From NCBI RefSeq assembly GCF_012489685.1, contig NC_080044.1, positions 22,610,369-22,674,368 on the forward strand: a stretch of 64,000 bases of DNA. Reading direction: 5' to 3'. This DNA is from Lotus japonicus. Lineage: Eukaryota > Streptophyta > Magnoliopsida > Fabales > Fabaceae. Under the pieces are notes generated by a model. The model searched no databases, had not been told where the DNA came from, and saw only the letters and a program-made list of their open reading frames with translations. Position numbers and translations under genes: made by a program. Positions 46,509 through 57,438 of the stretch are shown piece after piece. Numbering within the stretch: the first letter of the stretch is position 1; each line of letters begins with the position of its first letter.

Positions 46509-47719
46509 TGAAGGTATGAAAAACGGTAGAAAGGGGGGGGGGGTTTGAATAACGTTTTCAGTATAAAACTTCCACCTTAAAGATTTTAATAAATCTTTCG
46601 AGAACTTAAGTGCTAAAGATAAGAGATAGAAAAGCACACAAGGATTTTATCCTGGTTCACTTGATAAATCACTCAAGCTACTCCAGTCCACCCGTTAAGG
46701 TGATTTCTTCCTTCTTAGAATGAAGGCAATCCACTAATCAGGTAAGAGTTACAACTGCACTTGAAACCTACAAGTGACTAACAATTACACTGACTTAGCT
46801 CACACTAAGATTCACTCTCTTAGTCTTCTCTAGAATCCGATCAACCTTGATCTCCTAAAGGAACTAAACAAACTGTTTATCAAAGAATTGTTTACAAGAG
46901 ATTTGCTTCTAAAAAGCTAATAGTAAACTCAATGAATTTCAGATGAAAGAAAGCTTAGAAGAATTTAAGTTTGTCTTGCGCGTATGTGAATACTTTTAGC
47001 TGTTTCTTTCAGTCTTCAGCCTCTTTATATACTCCAAGGATTAGGGTTGAGCGTTGCATGGGAAATGCTACCGTTGGAGGGCAGTTCTGGAAAATCCAGC
47101 TTCTGCTGTGTCTGAGACTGTTAGGTAGGTCGTCAGGAAGGTACAGTTGCTTTTGTACTTGGATAGCGACTTGACCTTTAAACCTAGGAGACTTCTGATC
47201 AGGGGATGCTTCATATTGGAACTTGTGAAGCCGGTTGATCAGAGTCAGAGGGAAAGCCCAGATCCTCTGACCATTGTTTCTTCTGATTCTGAACTCAGAG
47301 GGAAGAACATGGTCTTCAGAGTATCTTGCTTCTGGACATCAGAGTTTCCACTATTCAGCTTCTGGATCTTCAGAGTCTTCTACACCATCAGAATATCTGA
47401 GCCTTCAGTGTTTCTTGGTTATCAGACTTTCTGGATCTTCAGAGCTTCTAGTGACTGAGTCCACATCAGAGTTTGTATAACTTCAGAACTTCTGAAGCTT
47501 TTCCACTGTTCATACTGAACATGGTGAATGCGAAAGCGTTGCTTGGGTTGCTCTTTATACACAGTGCTTCTGATTTGTGTGAGATTGAGTTGAGGTCAGA
47601 GCCTGTAAATAGCACACTCAGAAAAACACGTTAGAGTACCACAATTGTTCATATCAAAAGGTTAACTTGTAATCATCAAAACATAGAGTTGTACTACTAG
47701 ATCAAAACTTGATCTTACA
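46509..47719 (-). repeat. 3' LTR of the Sirevirus (1211 bp)
   Basis: Nearly identical to the 5' LTR; the main size change is a longer G run near 46540. Confidence 0.95.
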
Positions 47720-47733
47720 ATCTCCCCCTTTTT
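47720..47733 (-). other. Polypurine tract beside the 3' LTR
   Basis: AAAAAGGGGGAGAT on the minus strand abuts the LTR and would prime plus-strand DNA synthesis. Confidence 0.85.
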
Positions 47734-48461
47734 GATGATGACAAAACTAAGATTTTTGATGAACAATTCTTAAACATTAAACTGAATTCACTCAGAGTTT
47801 AGAGATCTAGAATAAGACTTTTCCTGATGTGAATAGTTTATCTTGCTCATTCTGAATTCAAGTCACTGCTTGATTCTGAGCTTAGCTCCCCCTGAATCTA
47901 ATACTTGATGAAAACGTTAGTAAAGTCTAGATTCTGAGCTAAATGATATAAGAGTTCAGAGTGAAAAACTTATGACATAGATGAAAATCGAGTAATCAGA
48001 GCGCATAAGTAATCAGAGTCACGGACAAGGTATCAGAGTCTTGGGTATCAGAGTCAACTTAGAATCACTTCAGAAGAAGTGAAATGTATTCCTTGTATTT
48101 GCCCAGTGACACATCTATGGTCATGAAGGTGGAACTCTTAAATTCTCCAAAAGAAAAAATAAATCACACTAACACATCTTACACATCAAAAACTGGGTTT
48201 ACTCCCCCTTTTTGTCATAAGCAAAAAGCTTGGGGTGTGAAAAACTTAGCTTGAAGTACAAGGTACTCCCCCTTAGAGAAGGTCTAAGTTTAAAGAAAAG
48301 GAAAACGATGCAAGAATCAGAGTTAGGCGAAATAAATAGAAGAGTTAATGCAAGAGAAGAACGTGTACCACCGGTCAAGGGAGTAAAGAGAAGGGTCAGT
48401 TACCAAGAACTTAACCGCGAGAAACTGTAGGAGCATTAACTTTCAGAGAGAAAGTGAAGCC
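47734..48461. other. Sirevirus 3' untranslated region with extra polypurine tracts
   Basis: Contains polypurine-type tracts (CTCCCCCTT forms on the plus strand) at about 47885, 48202 and 48265 besides the one beside the LTR. Multiple tracts before the 3' LTR are characteristic of Sireviruses. No ORF is convincing. Confidence 0.7.
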
Positions 48462-48469
48462 TATATAAA
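48462..48469 (+). promoter_or_regulatory. TATA box of the antisense ORF
   Basis: TATATAAA about 56 bp upstream of the ATG. A start near 48495 would give a leader of about 30 bp. Confidence 0.6.
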
Positions 48470-48524
48470 GCGTTGGAGAGAAAGGTAAGCTTCACACCTC
48501 GAACAATTTTCAGTAAGGGAAAAA

Positions 48525-48917
48525 ATGGCATCATACATCGTAGCACTAGAAGAGCTGAGGAAGAAGGCCTACGAGGAGGACTTGTTCCTTAACATCAGGC
48601 ATCCAGAGGGTACAACGACCATCTCGGAGCTAACACGGACACTGCTGGAGGAGGACCTGCGTCCAGAGTTGAAAAGAGACTTGAGGGAATTTCTTGCCTT
48701 CGTGGAGGAGGTGCAAGAACTCAGCCGGCTTGAACTCAAGCTGCTGGAAGAAAAAGAGAGTTTGGAAGAGAAGCTCAAGACTGCATAAGAGATTCTGGAG
48801 AGGGATGAGCTAAAGGACAGACTCAACAACATCCAGCATGCACTGGAGCGTCTGGAGAAGGATAGGTCAGAGCAGCGCCAGGAGTGCAGAAGAATGAGGA
48901 GGGATCCTCCATTCTAG
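48525..48917 (+). pseudogene. Small antisense coiled-coil ORF of the Sirevirus
   Basis: On the strand opposite pol, ATG 48525 opens 87 codons, then a TAA (48786-48788), then 42 more codons in the same frame to TAG at 48915-48917. The product would be about 130 residues, highly charged and mostly helical (LEELRKKAYEEDLF, VEEVQELSRLELKLLEEK, then after the stop LERDELKDRLNNIQ). The continued coiled-coil pattern past the TAA suggests one gene broken by a single mutation. A TATA box lies 56 bp upstream and AATAAA 44 bp after the final stop, so it looks like a complete transcription unit. I do not recognise the protein. Confidence 0.6.
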
Positions 48918-49131
48918 ACTTTAGAGAAAGAATGTATGATGTAAACATAAAGATATTATGAATAAAAAGATTTTTGCAAACATATGTGACACAAATATAT
49001 ATAGATATGCATAGATAATCACAAACGAATAAAGTAGAATAATTAAATAAAAAGAAACAGAAGTTAACAAAAATAAAACAACGTTAAAGAAAAAAGAAAA
49101 AAGAAAAAAGAAAAACGAAGAGATCCTAAGA
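48918..49131. other. Spacer with AATAAA and A-rich tract
   Basis: Between the antisense ORF and the end of the third ORF. It contains AATAAA at 48961-48966 (plus strand) and A-rich repeats near 49080-49115. Confidence 0.6.
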
Positions 49132-52023
49132 CTAGGGTTTATCAGTTCGACGCAGAAGTTCCATCATCATGTGCTTCATTTCAATTAGCATGGATTCATG
49201 AGTGTCAAGACGCTGTTCCATGATGTCGAGTCTGGACGAGCTTGACTGAGTAGAACCGGAAGGAACATTCTGAGCAGCTTGAGGATCTGGAATGGAAGCA
49301 GAAGCAGCATGAGTAAACACTACTGGTGCAAGTGCTTGGCATCTAAGGGCTTCAGCCTCAGCCTCAAGTCGTTCTGCCTCTAATCTGGCTTGTTCAGCTT
49401 GAGCTGCTGCTTGACGTGCAGCTTCTTCTGCTTGAGCTTTCTTTCTCTTGGCTTCTTCAATAGCTTCAAGAAGCTTATATCTCTGTTCTTGTTCATGAAG
49501 AGCCACCCTTCGAGCAAACCTTTGCTTGACAGCCTCAATCCTCTGACGTCCCTCTGCATGCAGGAGCTGCATCATAATTGGAACTTGAGCCACCAGCCAA
49601 GTGCCCAGATTGTTCCACTCATCAGCCACACGTTCAGCATTCTCACTTAGGTCAGTCTGACCGTGCACATTGCGTAGCCTCAAAGAGGCTTCATGATAGA
49701 AAATATTGATGCACTCAGAGAGAGATGTGGGTCGGAGGTGAGTGTAAGGAATTATGGAGAGGTTGGTTTCAGGAGAGGCTGGGTGATTGCTGCTGTGGGC
49801 TTCAGAGGCACCTTGTGGAGAGCCAATGTTAAACATTTGAGCATTGGGTTCAGAGGTTCCAAGGTGGGGTTCTGAAGTTTCAACCAGAGGATGAGGTGAT
49901 CTAACCGAGGATTGGTTAGACACAGATTGTTCTGGTTCAGGTTCTGGTTGAATAGGCTCTTGTTGGTCAGGGGCAGGGTGAGCTTGTTGAGCCAAAGGGT
50001 CTGCCTCTTGTAAAGGATTGGCCAAGATAGGTTCATCTGGGTCAACTAGACGTTCAGGTCTAGGGCCAGGATATCTCCTAGGGCTTGGACAAGTGAGATA
50101 ATACTCTTCTAAGGTAGACACCTTTTCTTTTCTGACCTCCATGAATTTTCTAATGGATTCAGAGTTATTGGAGGGAGAAGAGTCAGCAACATTGGTTGGG
50201 AAGGATACAGGTGTATAGGCTGTGGAAGAGTCTGTATCAGTAGTTCTGGGAGCCAGACGTTCTGATGCTCTTGGGACAGAGTGATCAGAGGTTCTGGGTC
50301 CAGGTTCTGTTTGGGTAGGCTCAGGTTGTTCATGAATGATGGGTTCAGAAGTTAATGGATTGTATGGAATGGTGATGGGAGAGGTTGGTTCTTCTGACCT
50401 AGAGGGTTGGTTCTGGAGCAAATTCCAGAGAGGTGCTTCAGTAGGAGAAGGTTGAAAGAACGAAGACCTTGGGGAATGTGGTGGAGAGGTGGTTTGTGCA
50501 GCTGGTTGGGATTCAGGAATAGGAGTGAGGGGATTTGAAGAGTGTTTGAGCATGGCAGATATGGGGAGTGCATCAAATAAATTCAAATCATCATCAGAAG
50601 CAATTGCAGACTTACTTGAAAGTGCTGATGATCTTGTCACTCTGGCAGGAGGTTCAGTCCTTCTGACCACTTCAGCAGCTGGTTCCACCCGAGTAGGCTT
50701 CACCACGATTCTGACCTGCTTCTTCTTCTTCTTAGGAGGACTATCCTCATTATCACCATCATCACCATCATCAGGCTTGCTGGTTTCATCTTGCTTTCTC
50801 TTGAGTTGACCAGCCTTCTTCTTTTTTATCAGAGGGACATCTGATTCCTCAGAAGATTCTTCTAGGATCATCTTCCTCTGAACTTTCTTCTTGGGAGGAG
50901 AAGGAAACTCTGGAGCTGGCGGCAGTCTGCTGAAGAAGTCATCGAGATCAATTTCGAATCCTTGAGCCCTTAGGTCTTCAACATAGCACCTAATGGCGTC
51001 AGGATTGTCTGCCTGTGTCCACAGAGGGTAGTCATTCAGAGGCATCCTTCTACTTCTGATCTCAGAAGATGTGTCTTCATGGGCAGGAGCAATCTTCTTC
51101 TTGATTAGGCCCATCTTCTTTAGAGAGTTTGCCGTGAAGACATCACTGACAATGGTGGTCAGATCCTCTGTGCATCCAGCATTTATCAGATCTTGAATGA
51201 GGCCACTCTCAATGAAGAGATCAGACAAAAGTCTCCCGAAGGGAATATACTTGATCGCTGACTTGATGGAGGAAGTGGTACGAGACTTCCAGATACATTC
51301 CTTCAAGTAGGAGAACAGGAAGTAGGGAAGGCAGATCTTCTTCTGGTCTTGGATGAAGAACAACATCACCTTCTGGTTGAAGTTGATGTAGTCTGGAGAA
51401 CTGCCTTTTGGTCTCTGGTTTATGCAGTGGAGCAAAATTTTGTGCCAGATCCTGAGCTTGGGATGAAGGTCCATCACCTTGTAATTCGTCTTGCCCGGTT
51501 TGTAAGTGGTGTACAGGGCCTTGTTGATTGTATCCTTGGTGCTGGGTTTCAGCTTCGATTCCGTGAGTTGGAAACGATACCCAAAAGCAGTGTCTGCACT
51601 CAGCAAATTCACGAAGGACTTCTCTGTGATAATGATCTTTCTTCCAAGAATGTGAGATACCACCTGAGTATCATCGCAGTCAGCGTGCTTCCAGAATTCC
51701 TTGATCAGTTTATCATACACCGGTCCGCGAAGTCTGTTGAAGTAATTTCCCCAACCTTGAACTTGGACTTCAGAACGAAGATCATACCCATTTGTAGCCA
51801 GGTTGTCGAGGTCGAATCTCCATTCTGCCAGGACTTGAAGTTCCTCAGGAGCATATACGCAGTGAACGGCACAGCCCCGTTCTGCAATTGGAATAATCTG
51901 CTCTTGAGCTTGACCTTGATCTTGTGTCGGATTCTCAGGACCCCTTTGACCCGTTGCTAGACCAACTACCATGTGAGGGAACTGGGTTGCATCTGCAGTA
52001 GCTCTTCTGGTTGGACTCACCAT
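49132..52023 (-). CDS. Sirevirus third ORF (env-position), 963 aa
   Basis: The reading frame is open from 52203, but the first ATG is at 52023 and I start there (MVSPTRRATADATQF). It lies 3' of pol, the place of the env-like ORF of SIRE1-type Sireviruses. Residues about 60-300 form a globular domain (GRKIIITEKSFVNLLSA, LHPKLRIWHKILLHC, KVMLFFIQDQKK) resembling the 'putative plant transposon protein' family. The middle is Pro/Ser/Thr/Glu-rich, with several basic Lys-rich patches (PPKKKKKQVRIVVK) that could be nuclear signals. The C-terminus is a coiled coil rich in Ala and Glu. I see no clear membrane segment after the ATG, so an envelope role is doubtful. It may be expressed by splicing. Function unknown. 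Confidence 0.75.
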   Translation of the reverse strand: MVSPTRRATADATQFPHMVVGLATGQRGPENPTQDQGQAQEQIIPIAERGCAVHCVYAPEELQVLAEWRFDLDNLATNGYDLRSEVQVQGWGNYFNRLRGPVYDKLIKEFWKHADCDDTQVVSHILGRKIIITEKSFVNLLSADTAFGYRFQLTESKLKPSTKDTINKALYTTYKPGKTNYKVMDLHPKLRIWHKILLHCINQRPKGSSPDYINFNQKVMLFFIQDQKKICLPYFLFSYLKECIWKSRTTSSIKSAIKYIPFGRLLSDLFIESGLIQDLINAGCTEDLTTIVSDVFTANSLKKMGLIKKKIAPAHEDTSSEIRSRRMPLNDYPLWTQADNPDAIRCYVEDLRAQGFEIDLDDFFSRLPPAPEFPSPPKKKVQRKMILEESSEESDVPLIKKKKAGQLKRKQDETSKPDDGDDGDNEDSPPKKKKKQVRIVVKPTRVEPAAEVVRRTEPPARVTRSSALSSKSAIASDDDLNLFDALPISAMLKHSSNPLTPIPESQPAAQTTSPPHSPRSSFFQPSPTEAPLWNLLQNQPSRSEEPTSPITIPYNPLTSEPIIHEQPEPTQTEPGPRTSDHSVPRASERLAPRTTDTDSSTAYTPVSFPTNVADSSPSNNSESIRKFMEVRKEKVSTLEEYYLTCPSPRRYPGPRPERLVDPDEPILANPLQEADPLAQQAHPAPDQQEPIQPEPEPEQSVSNQSSVRSPHPLVETSEPHLGTSEPNAQMFNIGSPQGASEAHSSNHPASPETNLSIIPYTHLRPTSLSECINIFYHEASLRLRNVHGQTDLSENAERVADEWNNLGTWLVAQVPIMMQLLHAEGRQRIEAVKQRFARRVALHEQEQRYKLLEAIEEAKRKKAQAEEAARQAAAQAEQARLEAERLEAEAEALRCQALAPVVFTHAASASIPDPQAAQNVPSGSTQSSSSRLDIMEQRLDTHESMLIEMKHMMMELLRRTDKP

Positions 52024-52464
52024 TTTTGAAGCGGTTGAAGGTTTGAGGTAGAAGATGAAGGTTGAAAGATGAAGAGAGATCGAGAGAGAAATCGAGGATA
52101 AGCGGTTTTGAAAAGCAGAGAGAGAGAGTAAAAACCGGAAGTGAACAAAATCGTGTGTGTATAGTGGGTTTTGACAAATAACCGTTGTTGATTCAAAAAG
52201 CACTTTAAGATCAACGGTTGAAAATTAAAGATAGATAGTAACAGTAAATACACAAATCACACACAGGAGAGAAGCACATCTACACGCAATCATAACAGAC
52301 TGTCACACGGGCACAAGGAACTATGCATCAGAAATACTAACACATGTGTTGCTGTCTCAGCTTCAGAGTCAGTACCAGTGGGTACACACACTCTGATTGA
52401 GTTACCTTCTGGACTAGACATCTTCTGATCAAGAAGTATCATAGTCAGAGGTTCTGATCCATCT

Positions 52465-55400
52465 TCACTCTGGACAAAAGTCCATGTTTAGATTTTTCAG
52501 AATAAAATTAAATCTATCCTCTGCTAAGGGCTTTGTAAAGATATCTGCCCATTGATGGTCAGTATCAACAAACTTCAGAAGAAGTACGCCCTTTTGTACA
52601 TAATCTCTAATAAAGTGATACTTTACCTCAATGTGCTTTGCCCTTGAATGCAAGATAGGATTCTTACTCAATGAGATTGCAGCAGTGTTATCACAATAGA
52701 TTGGGATATTGCTCTCAAGGATCTGATAATCCTCCAGCTGATGTTTCATCCAGAGCATCTGAGTGCTGCATATTGCTGCTGAGATATATTCTGCCTCTGC
52801 AGTTGATAGTGCAATGGTTGATTGCCTCTTGCTTGCCCATGAGACTAGATTGCTTCCCAGAAATTGACAATTTCCAGAAGTACTTTTTCTCTCTGTTCTA
52901 TCTCCAGCATAATCAGCATCACAGTAACCTGAAAGCTTATACTCTGATGTTTTCTTATACATCAAGCCAAGGTTAGTGGTGCCTTTCAGATACCTTAGGA
53001 TCCTCTTAACAGCAGTTAAGTGGGTTTCCCTTGGATCTGATTGGAAACGAGCACATAAATGAACACTAAATAGTATGTCTGGCCTAGATGCAGTTAAGTA
53101 TAGAAGTGAACCTATCATGCCACGATAGAGCTTCTGACATACTTTACCATTTTTATCTTCTTTCTCCAGAATGCATGTAGGATGCATTGGAGTCTCGGCC
53201 ACTGTAGATTCCAGCATATTGAACTTCAACTTCTTCAGAAGTTCTTTAGTGTACTTGCTCTGATGGATATATGTTCCTTCTGGTGTTTGATCAACTTGTA
53301 TTCCCAGAAAGTACTTTAATTCTCCCATCATACTCATCTCAAATTCAGCCTGCATCATCTCAGAAAATTCTTTGCATAGAGATTGATTAGCAGAACCAAA
53401 TATAATATCATCAACATAAATTTGCACAATTAAGATATCATCTTTATAAGTCTTGCAAAAAAGAGTTGTATCTACTTTACCCCTTACAAACTCATTCTCC
53501 AGAAGGAATGAGCTAAGTCTCTCATACCATGCTCTGGGAGCTTGCTTCAGACCGTAGAGTGATTTCTTCAATTTGAACACATGGTCTGGTTTCTTCTCAT
53601 CTTCAAAACCTGGGGGTTGATGAACATAGACTTCCTCTGAAATATAACCATTTAGGAAGGCACTCTTCACGTCCATCTGATGTAGAACTATGTTGTGATT
53701 TACTGAGAAAGAGATCAACAGTCTGATTGCCTCCAGTCTTGCTACTGGAGCAAATGTTTCAGTGTAGTCTATTCCTTCCTGCTGGCTGTAGCCTTGAGCA
53801 ACTAGCCTTGCCTTGTTTCTGACTACATCTCCTTTCTCATTCAGCTTGTTTCTGAATACCCATTTCGTTCCAATAACATGGACACTCTCAGGCTTCTTCA
53901 CTAAGCTCCAAACATCGTTCTTGGAGAATTGATTCAATTCTTCTTCCATGGCCAGAATCCAATCCTTGTCCTGAAGAGCTTCATCTATGGACTTGGGTTC
54001 AATTAAGGACACCAATCCTTTCAGACTGAGCAAGGTCTCTTCAGAGGGTCTGACGGCAGATCTGGTTCTGACTGGTTCGTCTTTGTTGCCCAGAATCAAT
54101 TCCTTAGGGTGAGCTGCAGTAATTCTGCTCTTCTTCAGAGTTTGTGAGTTAGAGGGACCAGCTTCTTCCTTTGGCTCATCTTCCTCTGGCTCAACTTCCT
54201 CTGGAGCTTTGCCTTTGTCAGAAACATTAATGCTTAAATCTGCAAACTTTTCAACTAGCTTTGACTGGTCAGAGTCAAGCTTATCGTTAAATCTAACATG
54301 AATAGATTCTTCAATAGTCTTAGCATCAGTATTATAAAATCTAAAACCTTTAGATCTCTCAGAGTAACCGAGTAATAGACACTTAGAAGACTTAGCATCA
54401 AATTTATGCAATCTATCCTTAGTATTGAGAACATAACAAACACAGCCAAAAGGATGAAAATAAGAAATGTTGGGTTTTATGTTCTTCCACAATTCATAAG
54501 GAGTCTTATTCAGAATTGGTCTCACAGAGATTCTGTTCTGAATGTAACATGCTGTATTTACTGCCTCTGCCCAAAAGTGCTTAGCCATGCCAGTTTCTTG
54601 GAGCATGGTTCTAGCCATCTCCTGAAGAGTTCTGTTCTTCCTCTCCACAACACCATTTTGTTGAGGAGTTCTGGGACAAGAGAAATCATGTGCAATTCCA
54701 TAGGAATCAAACAGACTCTCAAATTTGTCATTCTCAAACTCTCCACCATGGTCACTTCTGACACGCACAATCCTACAAGCCTTCTCGTTTTGCACTTGAG
54801 CAATGAAGGTAGAGAACACAGCATGAGACTCATCCTTGCGGGTTAGAAACTTTACCCATGTCCAGCGGCTATAGTCATCAACGATAACCATCCCATATCT
54901 CTTGCCACCTATAGACTCAGTTTTCACTGGTCCAAAAAGGTCGATATGCAGAAGTTCTAACGGCCTTGAGGTTGAGACAACATTCTTTGCCTTGAAAGGG
55001 ACTTTTGTGAATTTGCCTTTCTGACATGCTTCACAAAGAGCGTCTGAAGCGAACTTCAGATTGGGTAAGCCCCTGACAAGGTTTAGCTTGCTCAGCTGAG
55101 AAATCTTTCTCATACTGGCATGCCCTAACCGTCTATGCCATACCCACTGCTCTTCATTAACAGACAGAAGGCACTTCACATTCTGAGCCTCCAACTCAGA
55201 TAATCTGATCTTATAAATGTTGTTCTTCCTCTTGCTGTTAAACAGAACAGAGCCATCGATTTGACTTACAGCCCGGCAGGACTTTTGATTGAATATAACA
55301 TCATAACCCTTGTCAGCTAATTGACTTATAGACAATAAGTTATGTGTTAAGCCGTCTACCAATAACACATTATCAATGCATGGACTACTATCTACACAAA

Positions 55401-55575
55401 TAGTACCAGTACCAACAATTTTACCCTTTTCATTTCCTCCAAAGCCAACTTCGCCTCCAGGCTTAAGTTTCAGCTCTCGGAATATACGCCTTTCTCCCGT
55501 CATGTGACGCGAGCATCCACTGTCCAGATACCATGATTGGTGTTTCAGTGGAGCTATCAAGGATATCTGCAACAT
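52465..55575 (-). CDS. Sirevirus pol: protease, integrase, RT, RNase H
   Basis: An intact 1036-codon frame that would convert element RNA to DNA and integrate it. Order: aspartic protease active site DSG at residues 18-20, GAG-pre-integrase zinc finger (His147, His152, Cys181, Cys184), integrase core with Asp212, Asp275 and Glu311 ([23 protein letters not shown]), RT from about 570 with [10 protein letters not shown] and the catalytic YVDD at 720-723, RNase H with CDADYAGD near 885, AEAEY near 927 and Asp962. All catalytic residues are present. The ATG at 55575 is only the first Met of the open frame. Translation would normally come from a gag-pol fusion by frameshift. No stops or gaps, unlike the gag part. 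Integrase before RT shows copia order. Confidence 0.93.
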   Translation of the reverse strand: MLQISLIAPLKHQSWYLDSGCSRHMTGERRIFRELKLKPGGEVGFGGNEKGKIVGTGTICVDSSPCIDNVLLVDGLTHNLLSISQLADKGYDVIFNQKSCRAVSQIDGSVLFNSKRKNNIYKIRLSELEAQNVKCLLSVNEEQWVWHRRLGHASMRKISQLSKLNLVRGLPNLKFASDALCEACQKGKFTKVPFKAKNVVSTSRPLELLHIDLFGPVKTESIGGKRYGMVIVDDYSRWTWVKFLTRKDESHAVFSTFIAQVQNEKACRIVRVRSDHGGEFENDKFESLFDSYGIAHDFSCPRTPQQNGVVERKNRTLQEMARTMLQETGMAKHFWAEAVNTACYIQNRISVRPILNKTPYELWKNIKPNISYFHPFGCVCYVLNTKDRLHKFDAKSSKCLLLGYSERSKGFRFYNTDAKTIEESIHVRFNDKLDSDQSKLVEKFADLSINVSDKGKAPEEVEPEEDEPKEEAGPSNSQTLKKSRITAAHPKELILGNKDEPVRTRSAVRPSEETLLSLKGLVSLIEPKSIDEALQDKDWILAMEEELNQFSKNDVWSLVKKPESVHVIGTKWVFRNKLNEKGDVVRNKARLVAQGYSQQEGIDYTETFAPVARLEAIRLLISFSVNHNIVLHQMDVKSAFLNGYISEEVYVHQPPGFEDEKKPDHVFKLKKSLYGLKQAPRAWYERLSSFLLENEFVRGKVDTTLFCKTYKDDILIVQIYVDDIIFGSANQSLCKEFSEMMQAEFEMSMMGELKYFLGIQVDQTPEGTYIHQSKYTKELLKKLKFNMLESTVAETPMHPTCILEKEDKNGKVCQKLYRGMIGSLLYLTASRPDILFSVHLCARFQSDPRETHLTAVKRILRYLKGTTNLGLMYKKTSEYKLSGYCDADYAGDRTERKSTSGNCQFLGSNLVSWASKRQSTIALSTAEAEYISAAICSTQMLWMKHQLEDYQILESNIPIYCDNTAAISLSKNPILHSRAKHIEVKYHFIRDYVQKGVLLLKFVDTDHQWADIFTKPLAEDRFNFILKNLNMDFCPE

Positions 55576-57366
55576 AGATAATCTTGTCCTTAGGTACCCA
55601 CTTTCTGGGTCCTCTCTTGTTAGTTACCCCAGAGGTTCTGATCACCTTGGGTGTCTCAACATGATATTTTAAAGGAATATTTGCATGATTTTTAGTCATA
55701 GAGAAGGATCCCTTTTTAAGAGGGTGTTTAGCAACTTTAGCAGGTACAGGATCAGGCAATATGGTACCAGAGGGAACAAAGCATTCATACAAGGATTTAG
55801 CTTTAGACACAGAGGGCTCATTTCTAATTGGTTTAGAATAGCCAATGCCATGCATTCCATTTCTGCTTACGCCATAGATCATTGAAGCCATTAAGCTTCT
55901 ATCCACGCTTTTAGCTAGGAATCTTTGAAGAGACTTTTCATACTTAGATTCATTTCTACAATCAGAGGCATCACAGGCAACAATTTCTTCTAACTTAGCA
56001 ATCTGGTTCTTAAGCACAGAGTTAGAATTGATCAAGGCATGATTATCATTTTTCAAATCAGAAATAATTTTCTCATGTTCAGAAGGAGTCTTGGAAACAG
56101 CAGATAAGTTCTTTTTCAGCTTCTTATGCTTAGACAATAAGGAGTTATACTTATCCATAATATCAGACAATGCATGTTTCAGTTCAGAGGTAGAGAAGGA
56201 AGCGAATACCTCATTTTCATCGTCTGAGTTAGGATTTCCTTCTGATTCTGAGTCAGAGTCAACAACTCCCTTTTACTCTGCTTCCTTGTCTTTGACAATA
56301 GCCATGAGTCCTTGGACTTCACCATCAGAGTCAACATCCTCTGACTCTGATTCATCAAATGTCACCATCAGACTCTTCTTTGTCTTGAAGTGCTTCTTTG
56401 GCTTCTTGTCCTTCTTCAATTTTGGACAGTCACTTTTGTAGTGCCCTGATTCTTTGCACTCAAAGCATGTGACTTCCTTAAGTGAGGACTTCTTCTGACC
56501 TGAGGATTCAGACTTTCCTTTTGCCTTTCCAGAGCCTTTGTATTTGCTCTGCCTGTGCTTCCAGATGCGATTGAGTCTCTTGGAGATCAGAGTCAGCTCA
56601 TCTTCATCAGAATCTTCTGATGCTTCTTCAGATTCCTCTTCTTCAGCTTGAAGAGCTTTTGACTTCTCAACCTTAGCCTTTTCAGATTTCGATTTCAAGG
56701 CTATGGACTTTTTCCTCAGATCATGCATCTTTGAGCGCTTCAGCTCATGGCATTTCAAAATGCTGATGAGTTCTTCTAAACTCATATTCTCAACGTCTCT
56801 CGTGAGCTCTATTGACGTCACTAAAGGCATCCAACTTTCAGGAAGACACCTGATTTGGCATGATCTTTTGTTGTGTAGCTCTTGTTGAGAGGTCGTATGC
56901 CAGCTACAAGCAACTGAAATCTGGAGAACATTTCTTCAATGGACTCATTTGGCTCCATGATGAAGGATTCATACTTTTGGATCAAAGACAATGCCTTTGA
57001 TTCTTTGACTTTCTTGTTTCCTTCATGAGACATCTTCAGAGATTCGAAAATGCCTTTCGCAAACTCACGATCTGTAATCTTCTGGTACTCTTCATAGGAA
57101 ATAGCACTTAGAAGAATTGCTCTAGCTTTGTGATGTTGTGAGTACAGCTTCTTTTGATCTGCAGTCATCTCTGACCTTGGGATCTTCTTGCCATCTGCAT
57201 CAACTGGACGCTCGTAGCCATCCACAATAATATCCCAGAGATCTGCATCGAAACCCAGAAAGAAACTTTCCAGTCTATCTTTCCAATATTCGAACCTTTG
57301 ACCGTCGAACATAGGAGGCTTTGCATTGTAACCATCTCTTTGAGTTTCACTGTTGGTGGCAGCCAT
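55463..57366 (-). pseudogene. Sirevirus gag with two frameshift points and a stop
   Basis: The N-terminal part (ATG 57366) has MFDGQRFEYWKDRLESF and SLIQKYESFIMEPNESIEEM, typical copia gag. Near 56855 the frame shifts by -1 (a missing base). The next frame carries LPESWMPLVTSIE, a charged region, the zinc knuckle CFECKESGHYKSDC and an acidic stretch, then a TAA at 56273-56275. The same frame continues as a long coiled coil (LSDIMDKYNSLLSKHKKL) to 55463. Gag and pol frames overlap for 113 bp (55463-55575), where pol reads +1 relative to this frame. Because pol returns to the frame of the gag start, an ancestral single frame is possible. Gag forms the particle; this copy probably needs gag in trans. 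Confidence 0.82.
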
Positions 57367-57424
57367 TGTTTTTCACACCGGCCCGGATCACTGAACACTG
57401 TTAGGTGTGGTAATCAGAACTTGC

Positions 57425-57436
57425 GCTCTGATACCA
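57425..57436 (-). other. Primer-binding site, initiator tRNA-Met
   Basis: TGGTATCAGAGC on the minus strand, two bases inside the 5' LTR. Confidence 0.93.
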
Positions 57437-57438
57437 AT

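Noticed and set aside
48230..48430. 66-codon plus-strand ORF before the antisense gene
   Set aside because: It overlaps polypurine repeats, lies upstream of the TATA box and has no recognisable pattern.
52024..52203. Extended hydrophobic N-terminus of the Sirevirus third ORF as a signal peptide
   Set aside because: The extension has no ATG and would start at GTG; the first ATG is at 52023.
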